Of a stretch of 64,000 nt of DNA, positions 42,467 to 50,490 are shown one piece after another (within the stretch, counting starts at the first letter, position 1; every line of letters starts with the position of its first letter). The notes below the pieces were generated by a model. The model did not search any database. It was not told the origin of the DNA and was given only the letters and a program-made list of their open reading frames with translations. The stretch is taken from positions 95,316 through 159,315 of the forward strand of contig UBMU01000036.1 in assembly GCA_900466605.1 (NCBI GenBank), given 5' to 3'. The stretch is from Hyphomicrobiales bacterium (GTDB lineage Bacteria > Pseudomonadota > Alphaproteobacteria > Rhizobiales > Rhizobiaceae). Position numbers and translations under genes: made by a program.

Positions 42467-43017
42467 CGCTCGACGTTGCAGCCCGCCGCGTTCATATCAT
42501 CCAGGGCGAATGGAAGGTCCTGAATGATCCGAATGCGGTTCTGACGACCATCCTTGGATCGTGTGTGGCTGCATGCCTGCGAGATCCCGTGGCAGGTGTT
42601 GGAGGAATGAATCACTTTCTCCTGCCGGGGACAGGAAATACGCCGATGACGGGCGGAGACGCCACGCGCTACGGCGTCCATCTGATGGAATTGCTGATCA
42701 ACGGCCTCCTGAAGCAGGGCGCGCGCCGCGACCGCCTGGAGGCCAAGATCTTCGGCGGAGCGAAGACGATCTCGACATTCTCGAATGTCGGTGAACAGAA
42801 CGCGGCTTTCGCTGTGCAATTCCTGAAGGATGAAGGCATTCCGGTCGTCGGCTCCAGCACGGGTGGCGATCACGGGCGCAAGCTCGAATACTGGCCGGTT
42901 TCAGGGCGTGCTCGGCAGTACCCGCTGACTGGCGCTGAAACGCAGAGAACTGTTGCGCTCGAGCAGCGTCCAGCCGCTCCGCAGAAACCTGTCGAAACCA
43001 GCATCGAATTCTTCTGA
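42463..43017 (+). CDS. cheD: Chemoreceptor glutamine deamidase CheD
   Basis: 184 residues. CheD deamidates receptor glutamines and in some bacteria regulates CheC. The catalytic Cys is in TTILGSCVAACLRDP and the His in GVGGMNHFLLPG; FGGAKTISTFSNVGEQNAAF is also conserved. C-terminus is variable. Overlaps cheY2 by four bases (ATGA). Confidence 0.93.
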   Translation: MTLDVAARRVHIIQGEWKVLNDPNAVLTTILGSCVAACLRDPVAGVGGMNHFLLPGTGNTPMTGGDATRYGVHLMELLINGLLKQGARRDRLEAKIFGGAKTISTFSNVGEQNAAFAVQFLKDEGIPVVGSSTGGDHGRKLEYWPVSGRARQYPLTGAETQRTVALEQRPAAPQKPVETSIEFF

Positions 43018-43034
43018 GGGCGAGGACCTTATTA

Positions 43035-43427
43035 ATGACCGTGAATGCAATGACAGAGCAGCCGTCGCCTGCCGAGGCCTTGCCCGAGGTGCTGATGCGC
43101 ATCGTCTCGGAATTGCACGACGTGGCCTATCTGATCGAGCGGATCGAACCACAGATCCTGGAGGTCGGTGGCGGTGCCGAACTGCTGAACTCGCCGGAAA
43201 GCATGAAGGTTATGCAAGGCATTGACCTCGCGGTGCAGAAGACGCGCGGCCTTGCGGAGTTCATCGACACGATCACCAGCGAAATCCCGCAAGACTGGGC
43301 AGTCGATGTTGCAACGGCGCTGAGCCTGGTCAAGCTCGGTGAGATGCAGCGCGCGCTCGGAGGTGCAGTTCGCCACGGCAACGTTCAGCCTCTGGCAAAG
43401 GCTGCCGGAGACTTCGACTTCTTCTAA
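43035..43427 (+). CDS. cheT: CheT-like chemotaxis protein
   Basis: 130 residues, soluble and helical. It lies between cheD and fliF, the place of cheT in S. meliloti. It has a D-x-x-x-Q pair in MQGIDLAVQKTRGLAEFIDT, like the pair used by CheZ phosphatases, and an acidic-aromatic end (GDFDFF) that could be a docking tail. The phosphatase idea is inference. Start at 43035 with GAGGA upstream (spacing about 10); an ATG at 43050 is possible. Confidence 0.75.
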   Translation: MTVNAMTEQPSPAEALPEVLMRIVSELHDVAYLIERIEPQILEVGGGAELLNSPESMKVMQGIDLAVQKTRGLAEFIDTITSEIPQDWAVDVATALSLVKLGEMQRALGGAVRHGNVQPLAKAAGDFDFF

Positions 43428-43528
43428 TCCCGTCTATTCGCACACGAAACGTTCGCACAAGTTTCGGCACCTATTGTCGACATGAGGCAATAAGCCTGCT
43501 TTGTCTATGATGGTCGTGCGAGAACAGA

Positions 43529-45220
43529 ATGAATCTGTTAAATCAATTAGTTCAAGTCTTTAAGAACTTCAGTTCGCTTGGACGGAATCGCTTGCTGGCG
43601 TTGGCCGGCGTTGGCGTTGTTTCCGTCGTTCTCATCCTGGCGGCAGCCTTTTTGGTCAATAAACCGGCCCAGGAAACACTTTATGTCGGGTTGGACACGC
43701 CGGATCTGAACCAGATCAGTATGGCGCTCGCCGAGGCGAATATCGGCTTCCAGGTCGGAAGCGACGGCTCCAGCATCACGGTTCCCGCCGGTATGACCGG
43801 CAAGGCTCGCCTGCTACTTGCCGAGCGCGGCCTGCCGAACAGCGCCAACGCAGGCTATGAACTCTTTGACAACGTCGGCTCGCTCGGCCTGACCTCCTTC
43901 ATGCAGGAAGTCACGCGGGTTCGTGCGCTCGAAGGTGAAATTGGTCGCACGATCCAGTCGATCTCCGGCATCAACGCAGCACGCGTCCATATCGTCATGC
44001 CCGAAGTCGGCAACTTCCGTAAAGCGGAACAGAAGCCGACTGCTTCCGTCATGATTCGGGCAAGTGCCGCGACCGGCCGCAATGCGGCGACATCGATCCG
44101 TCACCTCGTTGCGTCTGCCGTCCCCGGCCTCGATGTTGGCGATGTCACAATCCTTGATTCGGCGGGCCAGTTGCTTGCCTCGGGTGACGAAGCCAGCAAC
44201 AGCTCGCTCAACCGGTCGCTGAACATCGTTCAGAACGTTCAGGGCGAAGTTGAATCCAACATCGACAAGGCGCTCGCACCTTTCCTTGGCATGGACAACT
44301 TCCGTTCCAGCGTGACCGCCGAATTGAATACCGACAGCCAGCAGATACAGGAAACGACCTACGATCCAGAATCGAAGGTCGAGCGTTCGGTCCGCTCGAC
44401 CAAGGAAGCCTCCCAATCACAGCAGAAGCAGTCCGACAACGCGACCACCGTCGAACAGAACATTCCGCAGGCAGCGCCCGACTCGGGTGGCGCCAACGGT
44501 CCGGAATCGCAGGACAAGTCTGACAAGAAAGAAGAGCAGACCAACTACGAAATAAACAGCAAGACCACTGCCACGACGCGCAACAGCTACAAGATTGAAA
44601 AGCTCTCCATTGCGGTCGTCGTCAACAAGGGACGCATTGCCCAGATGGTCGGCGAGCCGGCCGACCAGGCAAAGGTCGATGCCTATCTTGCCGAAATGCA
44701 GAAGATCGTGGCATCGGCTGCTGGCATCAGCAGCAACCGCGGCGACGTGGTCACGGTCACGGCGATGGACTTCCTGGAGAACCAGCTTCTCGAGGAGACG
44801 GGCAGCGGCATCCGCGTTATGGATATGCTGAGCCGCAACCTCGCAGGCATCATCAACTCGCTCGCCTTCGTCGTGGTCGCCTTCCTGGTGGTCTGGATGG
44901 GTGTCCGCCCGATGATCCGCAGTGTGACGGGCAACGGTGCAGGGGTCATTGGGGACACCTCGCCGGAAAGTGCTGGTCTCGAACTTCCGGATTTCGCTCC
45001 GGCCGGAGGCGTGGGCACCGGTGGCGCGCTCATGGATGGCTTCGGTTCGGACTTCGGCTTCGACAGTACCGAGGATCTCCTCAGCCTTGGCGACGACGAC
45101 GGCAACTTCAATCGCCGCGTCAAGGAAGGCCCGGAACGCAAGCTGGCGCGAATGGTCGAGATCAACGAGGAACGCGCAGCGAAAATCCTCAGAAAATGGG
45201 CGGTCGATCACGCCGCATAA
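43529..45220 (+). CDS. fliF: Flagellar MS-ring protein FliF
   Basis: 563 residues. Forms the inner-membrane ring on which the basal body is built. Two membrane helices (near 25-45 and 440-460) flank a large periplasmic part with GMTGKARLLLAERGLPNSANAGYELFD and the SISGINAARVHIVMPE core. A Gln/Ser/Lys-rich linker is present (VERSVRSTKEASQSQQKQSD). The cytosolic C-terminus (RVKEGPERKLARMVEINEE) binds FliG. It is followed by a strong terminator, so it ends the chemotaxis transcript. Confidence 0.96.
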   Translation: MNLLNQLVQVFKNFSSLGRNRLLALAGVGVVSVVLILAAAFLVNKPAQETLYVGLDTPDLNQISMALAEANIGFQVGSDGSSITVPAGMTGKARLLLAERGLPNSANAGYELFDNVGSLGLTSFMQEVTRVRALEGEIGRTIQSISGINAARVHIVMPEVGNFRKAEQKPTASVMIRASAATGRNAATSIRHLVASAVPGLDVGDVTILDSAGQLLASGDEASNSSLNRSLNIVQNVQGEVESNIDKALAPFLGMDNFRSSVTAELNTDSQQIQETTYDPESKVERSVRSTKEASQSQQKQSDNATTVEQNIPQAAPDSGGANGPESQDKSDKKEEQTNYEINSKTTATTRNSYKIEKLSIAVVVNKGRIAQMVGEPADQAKVDAYLAEMQKIVASAAGISSNRGDVVTVTAMDFLENQLLEETGSGIRVMDMLSRNLAGIINSLAFVVVAFLVVWMGVRPMIRSVTGNGAGVIGDTSPESAGLELPDFAPAGGVGTGGALMDGFGSDFGFDSTEDLLSLGDDDGNFNRRVKEGPERKLARMVEINEERAAKILRKWAVDHAA

Positions 45221-45221
45221 G

Positions 45222-45247
45222 AAAAGGCCGGGCAACCGGCCTTTTTT
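45222..45247 (+). terminator. Terminator after fliF
   Basis: A perfect 10-bp stem AAAAGGCCGG / CCGGCCTTTT with loop GCAA and a following T run, two bases after the fliF stop. Confidence 0.85.
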
Positions 45248-45593
45248 ATTTCCGTGTGTTGCGGGGCGATGTCGGCGAATTCCGACCCCGCTGTGGTCCG
45301 CTTGTTGCGATTTCTGAGGATAGTCTTGACAAAACCCCCATAAGGCCTCGCGTTTTACGCGAATCGTATTGTCATGATTCCCCGAATCATCCTAATTTTA
45401 CTAATCTTTAAGAAATCAGGCAGGCGTGCGAATCGGTGCACGAAATGCGGACGGTGTAAATCCCAAGAACTCGGAGATGGTGAATTTTGCCACCTGTCGT
45501 AGTCTTTGATGATTCGCGGAAAGGTCGTAATTTGCTCAGGAGCCCGCGGGTCAAGCTTCTGTAGTGATGGTTCTCAGCCGCAGGGTTTTGCCA
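45248..45593. other. Intergenic region upstream of visN
   Basis: About 345 bases with no gene. It holds a short hairpin TCGCGT-TTT-ACGCGA (45348-45362) and a 7-bp palindrome ATGATTC-CCC-GAATCAT (45374-45390). It should contain the visN promoter. Confidence 0.55.
45374..45390. promoter_or_regulatory. Palindrome upstream of visN
   Basis: ATGATTC-CCC-GAATCAT, perfect 7-bp arms with a 3-base centre, about 205 bases before the visN start. It is the best candidate operator in this gap; the regulator is not known. Confidence 0.4.
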
Positions 45594-46340
45594 ATGGATA
45601 TGCATATATTGCAGGCTCTCAAGAGCGATACGCACAAGGCAAACTTCGTTGGTATTGCGACGGCAAATCTGTCTTCGCGGGATGAACTGATTGCGCAACT
45701 CTGTGAGATTTCAAACACGGGACGGTTGCAGCCGGGTCTTCGCGCTCTGACCGACTATGTCGGCGCTTCCCACTATCTCCTGGCGCGGGCGGACCTTGTA
45801 CAGGAAGCCGGCCTTGATTTCGTGGTTTCTTCCGACTGGCCGTTCGATCTTGTAACCAATCTGGCGAAGGCGTTCGTCGGCGGCTTTGGCCGCGCGACGG
45901 AACTTGAGAAATGCATGCAGCTCTTCCGGCCGCACTTCGCCCTGCTGCCGGATACGGCCGACGCGCCCGACGGTGCGAGCCGTCAATACTGTTCGCTGAT
46001 GTTCAATATCGGCCGCTCGCGTCTCGCGTTGATGTTCCTGTTTGATGATGGGTTCATCCTGTCGCAGGACCGCTTGCGTGATGTCGGGCTGCTTACGGCT
46101 TACTTCGCGAGTTTCCTGCAGTGCGGCGGCACCAGAACCGATCGGGAATTCGAGCTGACTGATCGGGAGCTGGAGTGCCTTTTCTGGATCGCTGAAGGCA
46201 AGACGAGTGACGAAATTGCGATGATCCTTGGCATCTCCCGCAATACCATCAACAACTATATCACCAGTGTGATGCGAAAGACGGCTACGAAAACTCGTTC
46301 CGAGGCTATCGCGTTTGCGGTCAGGAACAATCTCGTCTAG
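45594..46340 (+). CDS. visN: LuxR-type regulator VisN
   Basis: 248 residues. In S. meliloti VisN forms a heterodimer with VisR and is the master activator of flagellar and chemotaxis genes through rem. N-terminal ligand-type domain (LIAQLCEISNTGRLQPGLRA) and a C-terminal HTH: LTDRELECLFWIAEGKTSDE and following NTINNYI. Paired with visR, 12 bases downstream. Start at 45594 with CAGGGT upstream; ATG or GTG codons at 45567/45564 are also in frame. Confidence 0.9.
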   Translation: MDMHILQALKSDTHKANFVGIATANLSSRDELIAQLCEISNTGRLQPGLRALTDYVGASHYLLARADLVQEAGLDFVVSSDWPFDLVTNLAKAFVGGFGRATELEKCMQLFRPHFALLPDTADAPDGASRQYCSLMFNIGRSRLALMFLFDDGFILSQDRLRDVGLLTAYFASFLQCGGTRTDREFELTDRELECLFWIAEGKTSDEIAMILGISRNTINNYITSVMRKTATKTRSEAIAFAVRNNLV

Positions 46341-46351
46341 GGGGACGGCTT

Positions 46352-47098
46352 ATGGGGCAGCCATCCGGCAGGTCGCTGGGAAATCCGGAAACGGCGCGCG
46401 CTGCGCGGGTCAACAAGGTGACGAGCCGGTCTGACCTGTTCCCGCGCTTGATTGGCATGCAGAAGCTTGCTGATGCCCAGAACTTCGCAGTTTACCGCAT
46501 CAGCGGTGCCGGCGTGCCGGCAAAGCAGCGTCTGGTCTGCGAGCTTGAGAACTGGGGCTCTTCGAACAGCGGTTTCAGCCGTGCATTTGTTGATGCTCAC
46601 GGCGATGCGCTGCTCGACCATATCGAGAAATCGCTTCTTCCGGTCGTGTGGGCCGGTGGGCTCGATCGGGCAGCCCCCGGACCTGCGAGCATTGCTCCCT
46701 TCATGACGCGCCTGAAGGACGGCCTGGTGCCTTTTTCGGGCATGGCGTTTCCCGTTCGGCTTGGCGCTGTCGGCAACGGATTTACCGTTTTTACGGGGGA
46801 CGACCTCGAGCCGGCCAGCGATATGATCGTAGAGCTGCACGCGAGATCCTGCCAGGTGATGATCGACCTGCTTTCGCTTGACGAGCGCCGCGTGGCAGCC
46901 GCCGAGGCGCTCAGCGAACGCGAGATTGCTTGTCTGCAGCTTGCAGGGGACGGGCGCATCAGCGAAGAAATCGCCGAGAAGCTCGGGCTCTCCGTGCATA
47001 CAGTCAACGCCTATCTCGGCTCCGCAACGATCAAGCTGGATTCGGTCAACCGCATCCAGGCAATCGCAAAGGCTATTCGGCTAGGCTACATCAGCTGA
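46352..47098 (+). CDS. visR: LuxR-type regulator VisR
   Basis: 248 residues, the partner of VisN. The N-terminal part has the same layout; the C-terminal HTH is LSEREIACLQLAGDGRISEE and HTVNAYLGSATIKL. The first 30 residues are variable and basic. GGGGGACGG precedes the ATG. Cotranscribed with visN. In S. meliloti neither works alone. Confidence 0.9.
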   Translation: MGQPSGRSLGNPETARAARVNKVTSRSDLFPRLIGMQKLADAQNFAVYRISGAGVPAKQRLVCELENWGSSNSGFSRAFVDAHGDALLDHIEKSLLPVVWAGGLDRAAPGPASIAPFMTRLKDGLVPFSGMAFPVRLGAVGNGFTVFTGDDLEPASDMIVELHARSCQVMIDLLSLDERRVAAAEALSEREIACLQLAGDGRISEEIAEKLGLSVHTVNAYLGSATIKLDSVNRIQAIAKAIRLGYIS

Positions 47099-47119
47099 GA
47101 GGAAGACTGACCAGACTCG

Positions 47120-47560
47120 CTAACCGGCCAGTGCCCGCAATGCTTCGACGTTATAGCGTGCACTGCGCAGGCTCTGCTGAAGGAAAGCCGTATTCTCATC
47201 AGGGTCTGCGGAAGGGTTCTGGAAGGCGATGTGGTTGATCTCGATACCCGCATGCTCCTCGGCAAGCGTAAGTTGGGCATAGATCGTTACGCCACGGGGC
47301 TTGATTTCGAGGTCAATCACCACCTCCGGCTTGCCGCCCCATTCCAGCGTATAGCTGCCGCCATGGCCGAAATTGACGGTGCCCGGATGGAAGAAAAGCT
47401 CGGCGGCTGACGAGACCAGATCCGAGAGATTGCCGTAATACTCGAAGCGCAGGAGTGAGATGAGGTCCGAAGCGTCCAGAAGTCGCAGTTCAGTGGCTAC
47501 CGGGCTGATTGCTTCTGCCAGGATTTTTTCGCGCTGGGTCGAGTAGGGGCATTTTTTCAT
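47120..47560 (-). CDS. Conserved flagellar-cluster protein, 146 aa
   Basis: 146 residues, soluble. It starts MKKCPYSTQREKILAEAISP and has a beta-rich middle (HGGSYTLEWGGKPEVVIDLEIKPRGVTIYA). No family recognised. It begins 4 bases after the flhB stop on the same strand, so it is the last gene of the motA-flhB unit, convergent with visR. The close spacing suggests a flagellar role, possibly in assembly or control, but nothing in the sequence proves it. Confidence 0.65.
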   Translation of the reverse strand: MKKCPYSTQREKILAEAISPVATELRLLDASDLISLLRFEYYGNLSDLVSSAAELFFHPGTVNFGHGGSYTLEWGGKPEVVIDLEIKPRGVTIYAQLTLAEEHAGIEINHIAFQNPSADPDENTAFLQQSLRSARYNVEALRALAG

Positions 47561-47564
47561 TCGG

Positions 47565-48644
47565 CTATCTTACCCGTTTGTTCTTGGCGTGCGTCGCGTA
47601 AACCCGGTGAATGAGCTCCGCGACTGCCTTATAGAATACAGACGGTATGACACTATCGACCGAGACTTGCGCAAACATGGAGCGCGCAAGCGGCGGGTCT
47701 TCGAAAACGGGAATCCCGTTCTCCTCCGCGATCTCTCTGATTTTCAAAGCAATTAGGTCCTGCCCCTTGGCGACGACGACAGGTGCGTCGTTTTCCTCGC
47801 GCACGTAACGCAGGGCGACGGCAAAGTGAGTCGGGTTGGCGATCACGAGTGTTGCACGATCGACATTGGCGATCATGCGGCGGCGAGCGCGGTCGCGCAT
47901 CAGCGAGCGCTGGCGGCTCTTGACGAAAGGATCGCCTTGCGACTGCTTGTTCTCTTCCTTGACCTCGTGACGCGTCATCTTGAGTTCGGTGAACCAATGA
48001 TAGCGCGTCCAGAAGAAGTCGGCGATCGCCACGACCGCGGTGGCGATGAGGACGACGACGGTGATCTTCTGCATCGACGTCATCATTCGGGTAAAGATCG
48101 TCTGCGGATCGGAAAACATCGCGTCGATCGCATCGAAGTACTCGCGCTTCAGCGCAAAGAACATGACGACGCCGACGATCACGATCTTCGTCAGCGATTT
48201 GCCGAACTCGATGAGGCCGGGCAGGCTGAACAGCCGCGACCAGCCTTTGGCGATCGAGATACGCGAAAATTGCGGTCGTATGCGCTCAAGCACCGGTGTC
48301 GGCAGGTTTTGCGAGATGGATGCTATGACGCCGAACGCCATGAACAGGATAAAGGCGGGTGCCAGGAGCGCCGCCGAGACCCAGCCAAGGTGGACGAACA
48401 GGGAAAGCACGTCCGGTCCGGTTTCGATCTTCCACTGATCGGGCTGCTCGAAGATATCCTTCAGCGCCTCGCCGACTTTGCTAAGCCCGCTCGGCAGGAA
48501 AAAGATGATGTAAATGAAAGTAGCAAGCACGGTGGCAAAGAGCGGCACCTCGCGCGAAAACGGCACGTTGCCCTTCTCGGCAGCGTCGCTTTTCTTTTTC
48601 GCTGTCGGGTCTTCTGTTTTGCTGTCCTTGTCTTCATCGGCCAA
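47565..48644 (-). CDS. flhB: Flagellar export switch protein FlhB
   Basis: 359 residues. Controls substrate switching of the flagellar export gate. Basic N-terminus (DKDSKTEDPTAKKKSDAAEKG), four membrane helices between about 30 and 215, then a cytosolic domain with the self-cleaving NPTH in VIANPTHFAVALRY. The start is TTG at 48644 with GGAGGG eight bases upstream. The tail is basic and short. A strong minus-strand terminator hairpin lies just before the Shine-Dalgarno sequence. Confidence 0.96.
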   Translation of the reverse strand: MADEDKDSKTEDPTAKKKSDAAEKGNVPFSREVPLFATVLATFIYIIFFLPSGLSKVGEALKDIFEQPDQWKIETGPDVLSLFVHLGWVSAALLAPAFILFMAFGVIASISQNLPTPVLERIRPQFSRISIAKGWSRLFSLPGLIEFGKSLTKIVIVGVVMFFALKREYFDAIDAMFSDPQTIFTRMMTSMQKITVVVLIATAVVAIADFFWTRYHWFTELKMTRHEVKEENKQSQGDPFVKSRQRSLMRDRARRRMIANVDRATLVIANPTHFAVALRYVREENDAPVVVAKGQDLIALKIREIAEENGIPVFEDPPLARSMFAQVSVDSVIPSVFYKAVAELIHRVYATHAKNKRVR

Positions 48645-48660
48645 GGCCGAGACCCTCCAT

Positions 48661-48692
48661 CAAAAAGAAAATGGCCGCGCCAGGGCGCGGCC
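48661..48692 (-). terminator. Terminator-like hairpin between fliG and flhB
   Basis: GGCCGCGC / GCGCGGCC forms an 8-bp stem (9 with a smaller loop). On the minus strand it is followed by ATTTTCTTTTTG. It stands about 5-10 bases before the flhB Shine-Dalgarno sequence, so it would attenuate fliG-to-flhB readthrough. Confidence 0.65.
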
Positions 48693-48774
48693 TTTCCGAA
48701 AGGGTATCTTGTTTTTGTCGCCACGATCAACTGATGCGGGCGAGAGGAGGTGCGTCGTACACAACAACAGCCGC

Positions 48775-49815
48775 CTAGGCGGCTGCGGCACCTTCGCCCT
48801 CGGTCTCCTTGAGCTGGATCTGGCCGGAGTTTGACAACCGAATCGCTTCCTGGGCAATCGCACGGCGCGCGATGGCGATTTCGCGTGGATTGATGCCCAC
48901 GGTTCCGCTCTGCAGATCCGATTCGATCATGCGCCGCTGGCGCGGGCTGATCGAGGCGAGAACCACCTCGCGCATTTCGGCAGAAGAGCCGCGCAAAGCC
49001 ATGGTCAGGATGTCGGCCGAGATGTCGTTCAGCAGCATGACGCGGCTGCGCTGCGGCATGAGCATGAGATCGTCGAAGAGGAAGATCTTCGGACGGACCT
49101 TGTTGACCGATTCGCGGCTGATCGATTCGAGCGAGGTAAGCAGCGTATCGACCTGCGGCTTGTCCATCTCGTTCATCAGCTCGGCAACCTTTGTCGAGCC
49201 AATCGAATTCTTCTCGGCGTCGATCTCGGCCAGCAGGCTCATTACCTGCTTCTCGATAATCTGTGCGGCCTTGGGGCTGACGGACTTCAGGTTGACCGTA
49301 CGGTTCATGATATCCGCGCGTCGGCCGTCCGGGATCTGCATCAGGACCTTGGCGCCGAACGACGAGGGCATCATGGAGAGAATATAGGCAACGGTCTGCG
49401 GATGTTCGCGCAGAAGGAACTTGCCGATGAAAGCCGGATCGCCTTCGCCGAGGCGGTCCCAGATCGACGTTTCATATGCCTGGAAGGTCGTGCGGCGGCC
49501 AAGCAGGCTGTCGACTTCGTCGGGCGTCAGGCCCTCTTCAAGGATGCTCTCAATCGCCTTGGCGTTGTCCATAAGACCCGCACCCTCGGTGAACAGGTCC
49601 TCGAATTCGGCGACAAGCCCGAGCAGTTCATCCGGCGGGATCGCACGCAGCGTTTGCGCCGAGCCGATAATCGTCTGCAGCTCGGCCTGGGTGAAATATT
49701 TCAACAGCCTGCCGGCGACCCCTTTCCCCATAGCGAGGAGTACGGCCGCCGCCTTTTCAGCCTGGGTCAACGGTTTCTCGGCAAGAGCGCCGCCGAAATC
49801 GTCAAAGTCCATCAT
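48775..49815 (-). CDS. fliG: Flagellar motor switch protein FliG
   Basis: 346 residues. Connects the MS ring to the rotor and receives torque from MotA. N-terminal domain (LTQAEKAAAVLLAMGKGVAGRLL), middle domain with REHPQTVAYILSMMPSSFGAKVL, and C-terminal domain with FLFDDLMLMPQRSRVMLLNDIS (the torque helix region) and ISPRQRRMIESDL. The last residues are acidic/Ala-rich. It follows fliN by 29 bases. Confidence 0.96.
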   Translation of the reverse strand: MMDFDDFGGALAEKPLTQAEKAAAVLLAMGKGVAGRLLKYFTQAELQTIIGSAQTLRAIPPDELLGLVAEFEDLFTEGAGLMDNAKAIESILEEGLTPDEVDSLLGRRTTFQAYETSIWDRLGEGDPAFIGKFLLREHPQTVAYILSMMPSSFGAKVLMQIPDGRRADIMNRTVNLKSVSPKAAQIIEKQVMSLLAEIDAEKNSIGSTKVAELMNEMDKPQVDTLLTSLESISRESVNKVRPKIFLFDDLMLMPQRSRVMLLNDISADILTMALRGSSAEMREVVLASISPRQRRMIESDLQSGTVGINPREIAIARRAIAQEAIRLSNSGQIQLKETEGEGAAAA

Positions 49816-49844
49816 GGTCTAACCTCTCCGTCCCTGCACCGGGA

Positions 49845-50426
49845 TCAGGCTTTCTTTGTACTCAGAACTTCTATCAGTTTGACGCCGAAGCGCGTGTCGT
49901 CGTTTTCCAGAACGGTGATCTCGCCGCGCGCAATCTTGCGGCCGTTCACCATGATTTCGACCGGTTCGCCGATCTTCTTGTCGAGCGCAATGGTTGCGCC
50001 CTCGTTCAGGTTCATCAGGCCGGCAACCTGCATGCGGCTGCTGCCGAGCATGATCTGGACGTCGATCGGGATATCCATGATCAGGTCGAGATTCGACTGC
50101 ATGGCGCTGCCGAGCGGTGCCGGTTCGGATGCGAGCGCACCAAAGGAGGTGTCGCCGAAATCGGAAGAGCCGCCAAAGTCCGACGTTGCGCCGAAATCGC
50201 CGCCGCCGAACGCAGGCTCGGCCTCGTCATCGAGCCCGCCGCCAAAGGTGGAGAGGTCAGTGCTGCCGCTGAAAGCGTCGCTCTCTTCGGCGAAATCAGG
50301 CAGGCCGCCTTCCGCGTCGGTCTTCAGGACGCCACGCAGGTCGTCGATAGCCTGATCAAGCTCGGCCTCGTTGCCCGGGAGCTCCATTGAAAGGTCGCTG
50401 TTCTTGGGTGTCTTCTTCGTCGCCAT
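49845..50426 (-). CDS. fliN: Flagellar motor switch protein FliN
   Basis: 193 residues; only the last 80 are the conserved FliN/SpoA fold (SNLDLIMDIPIDVQIMLGSS, then GATIALDKKIGEPVEIMVNG and GEITVLENDDTRFGV). The first 110 form an acidic, Gly/Phe-rich low-complexity extension with repeated FGG or DFG units (for example GGDFGATSDFGGSSDFG). E. coli FliN is 137 residues. The extension is probably disordered and may regulate assembly or partner binding. It follows fliM by 64 bases. Confidence 0.95.
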   Translation of the reverse strand: MATKKTPKNSDLSMELPGNEAELDQAIDDLRGVLKTDAEGGLPDFAEESDAFSGSTDLSTFGGGLDDEAEPAFGGGDFGATSDFGGSSDFGDTSFGALASEPAPLGSAMQSNLDLIMDIPIDVQIMLGSSRMQVAGLMNLNEGATIALDKKIGEPVEIMVNGRKIARGEITVLENDDTRFGVKLIEVLSTKKA

Positions 50427-50490
50427 GAAATCACTATTCCAGTTGAAACTTGCCTCAAGCTGCCGTGTGGCAGCTCGGTTGGAAAATGGG

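Noticed and set aside
45326..45331. TTGACA box before visN
   Set aside because: No acceptable -10 sequence 16-18 bases downstream.
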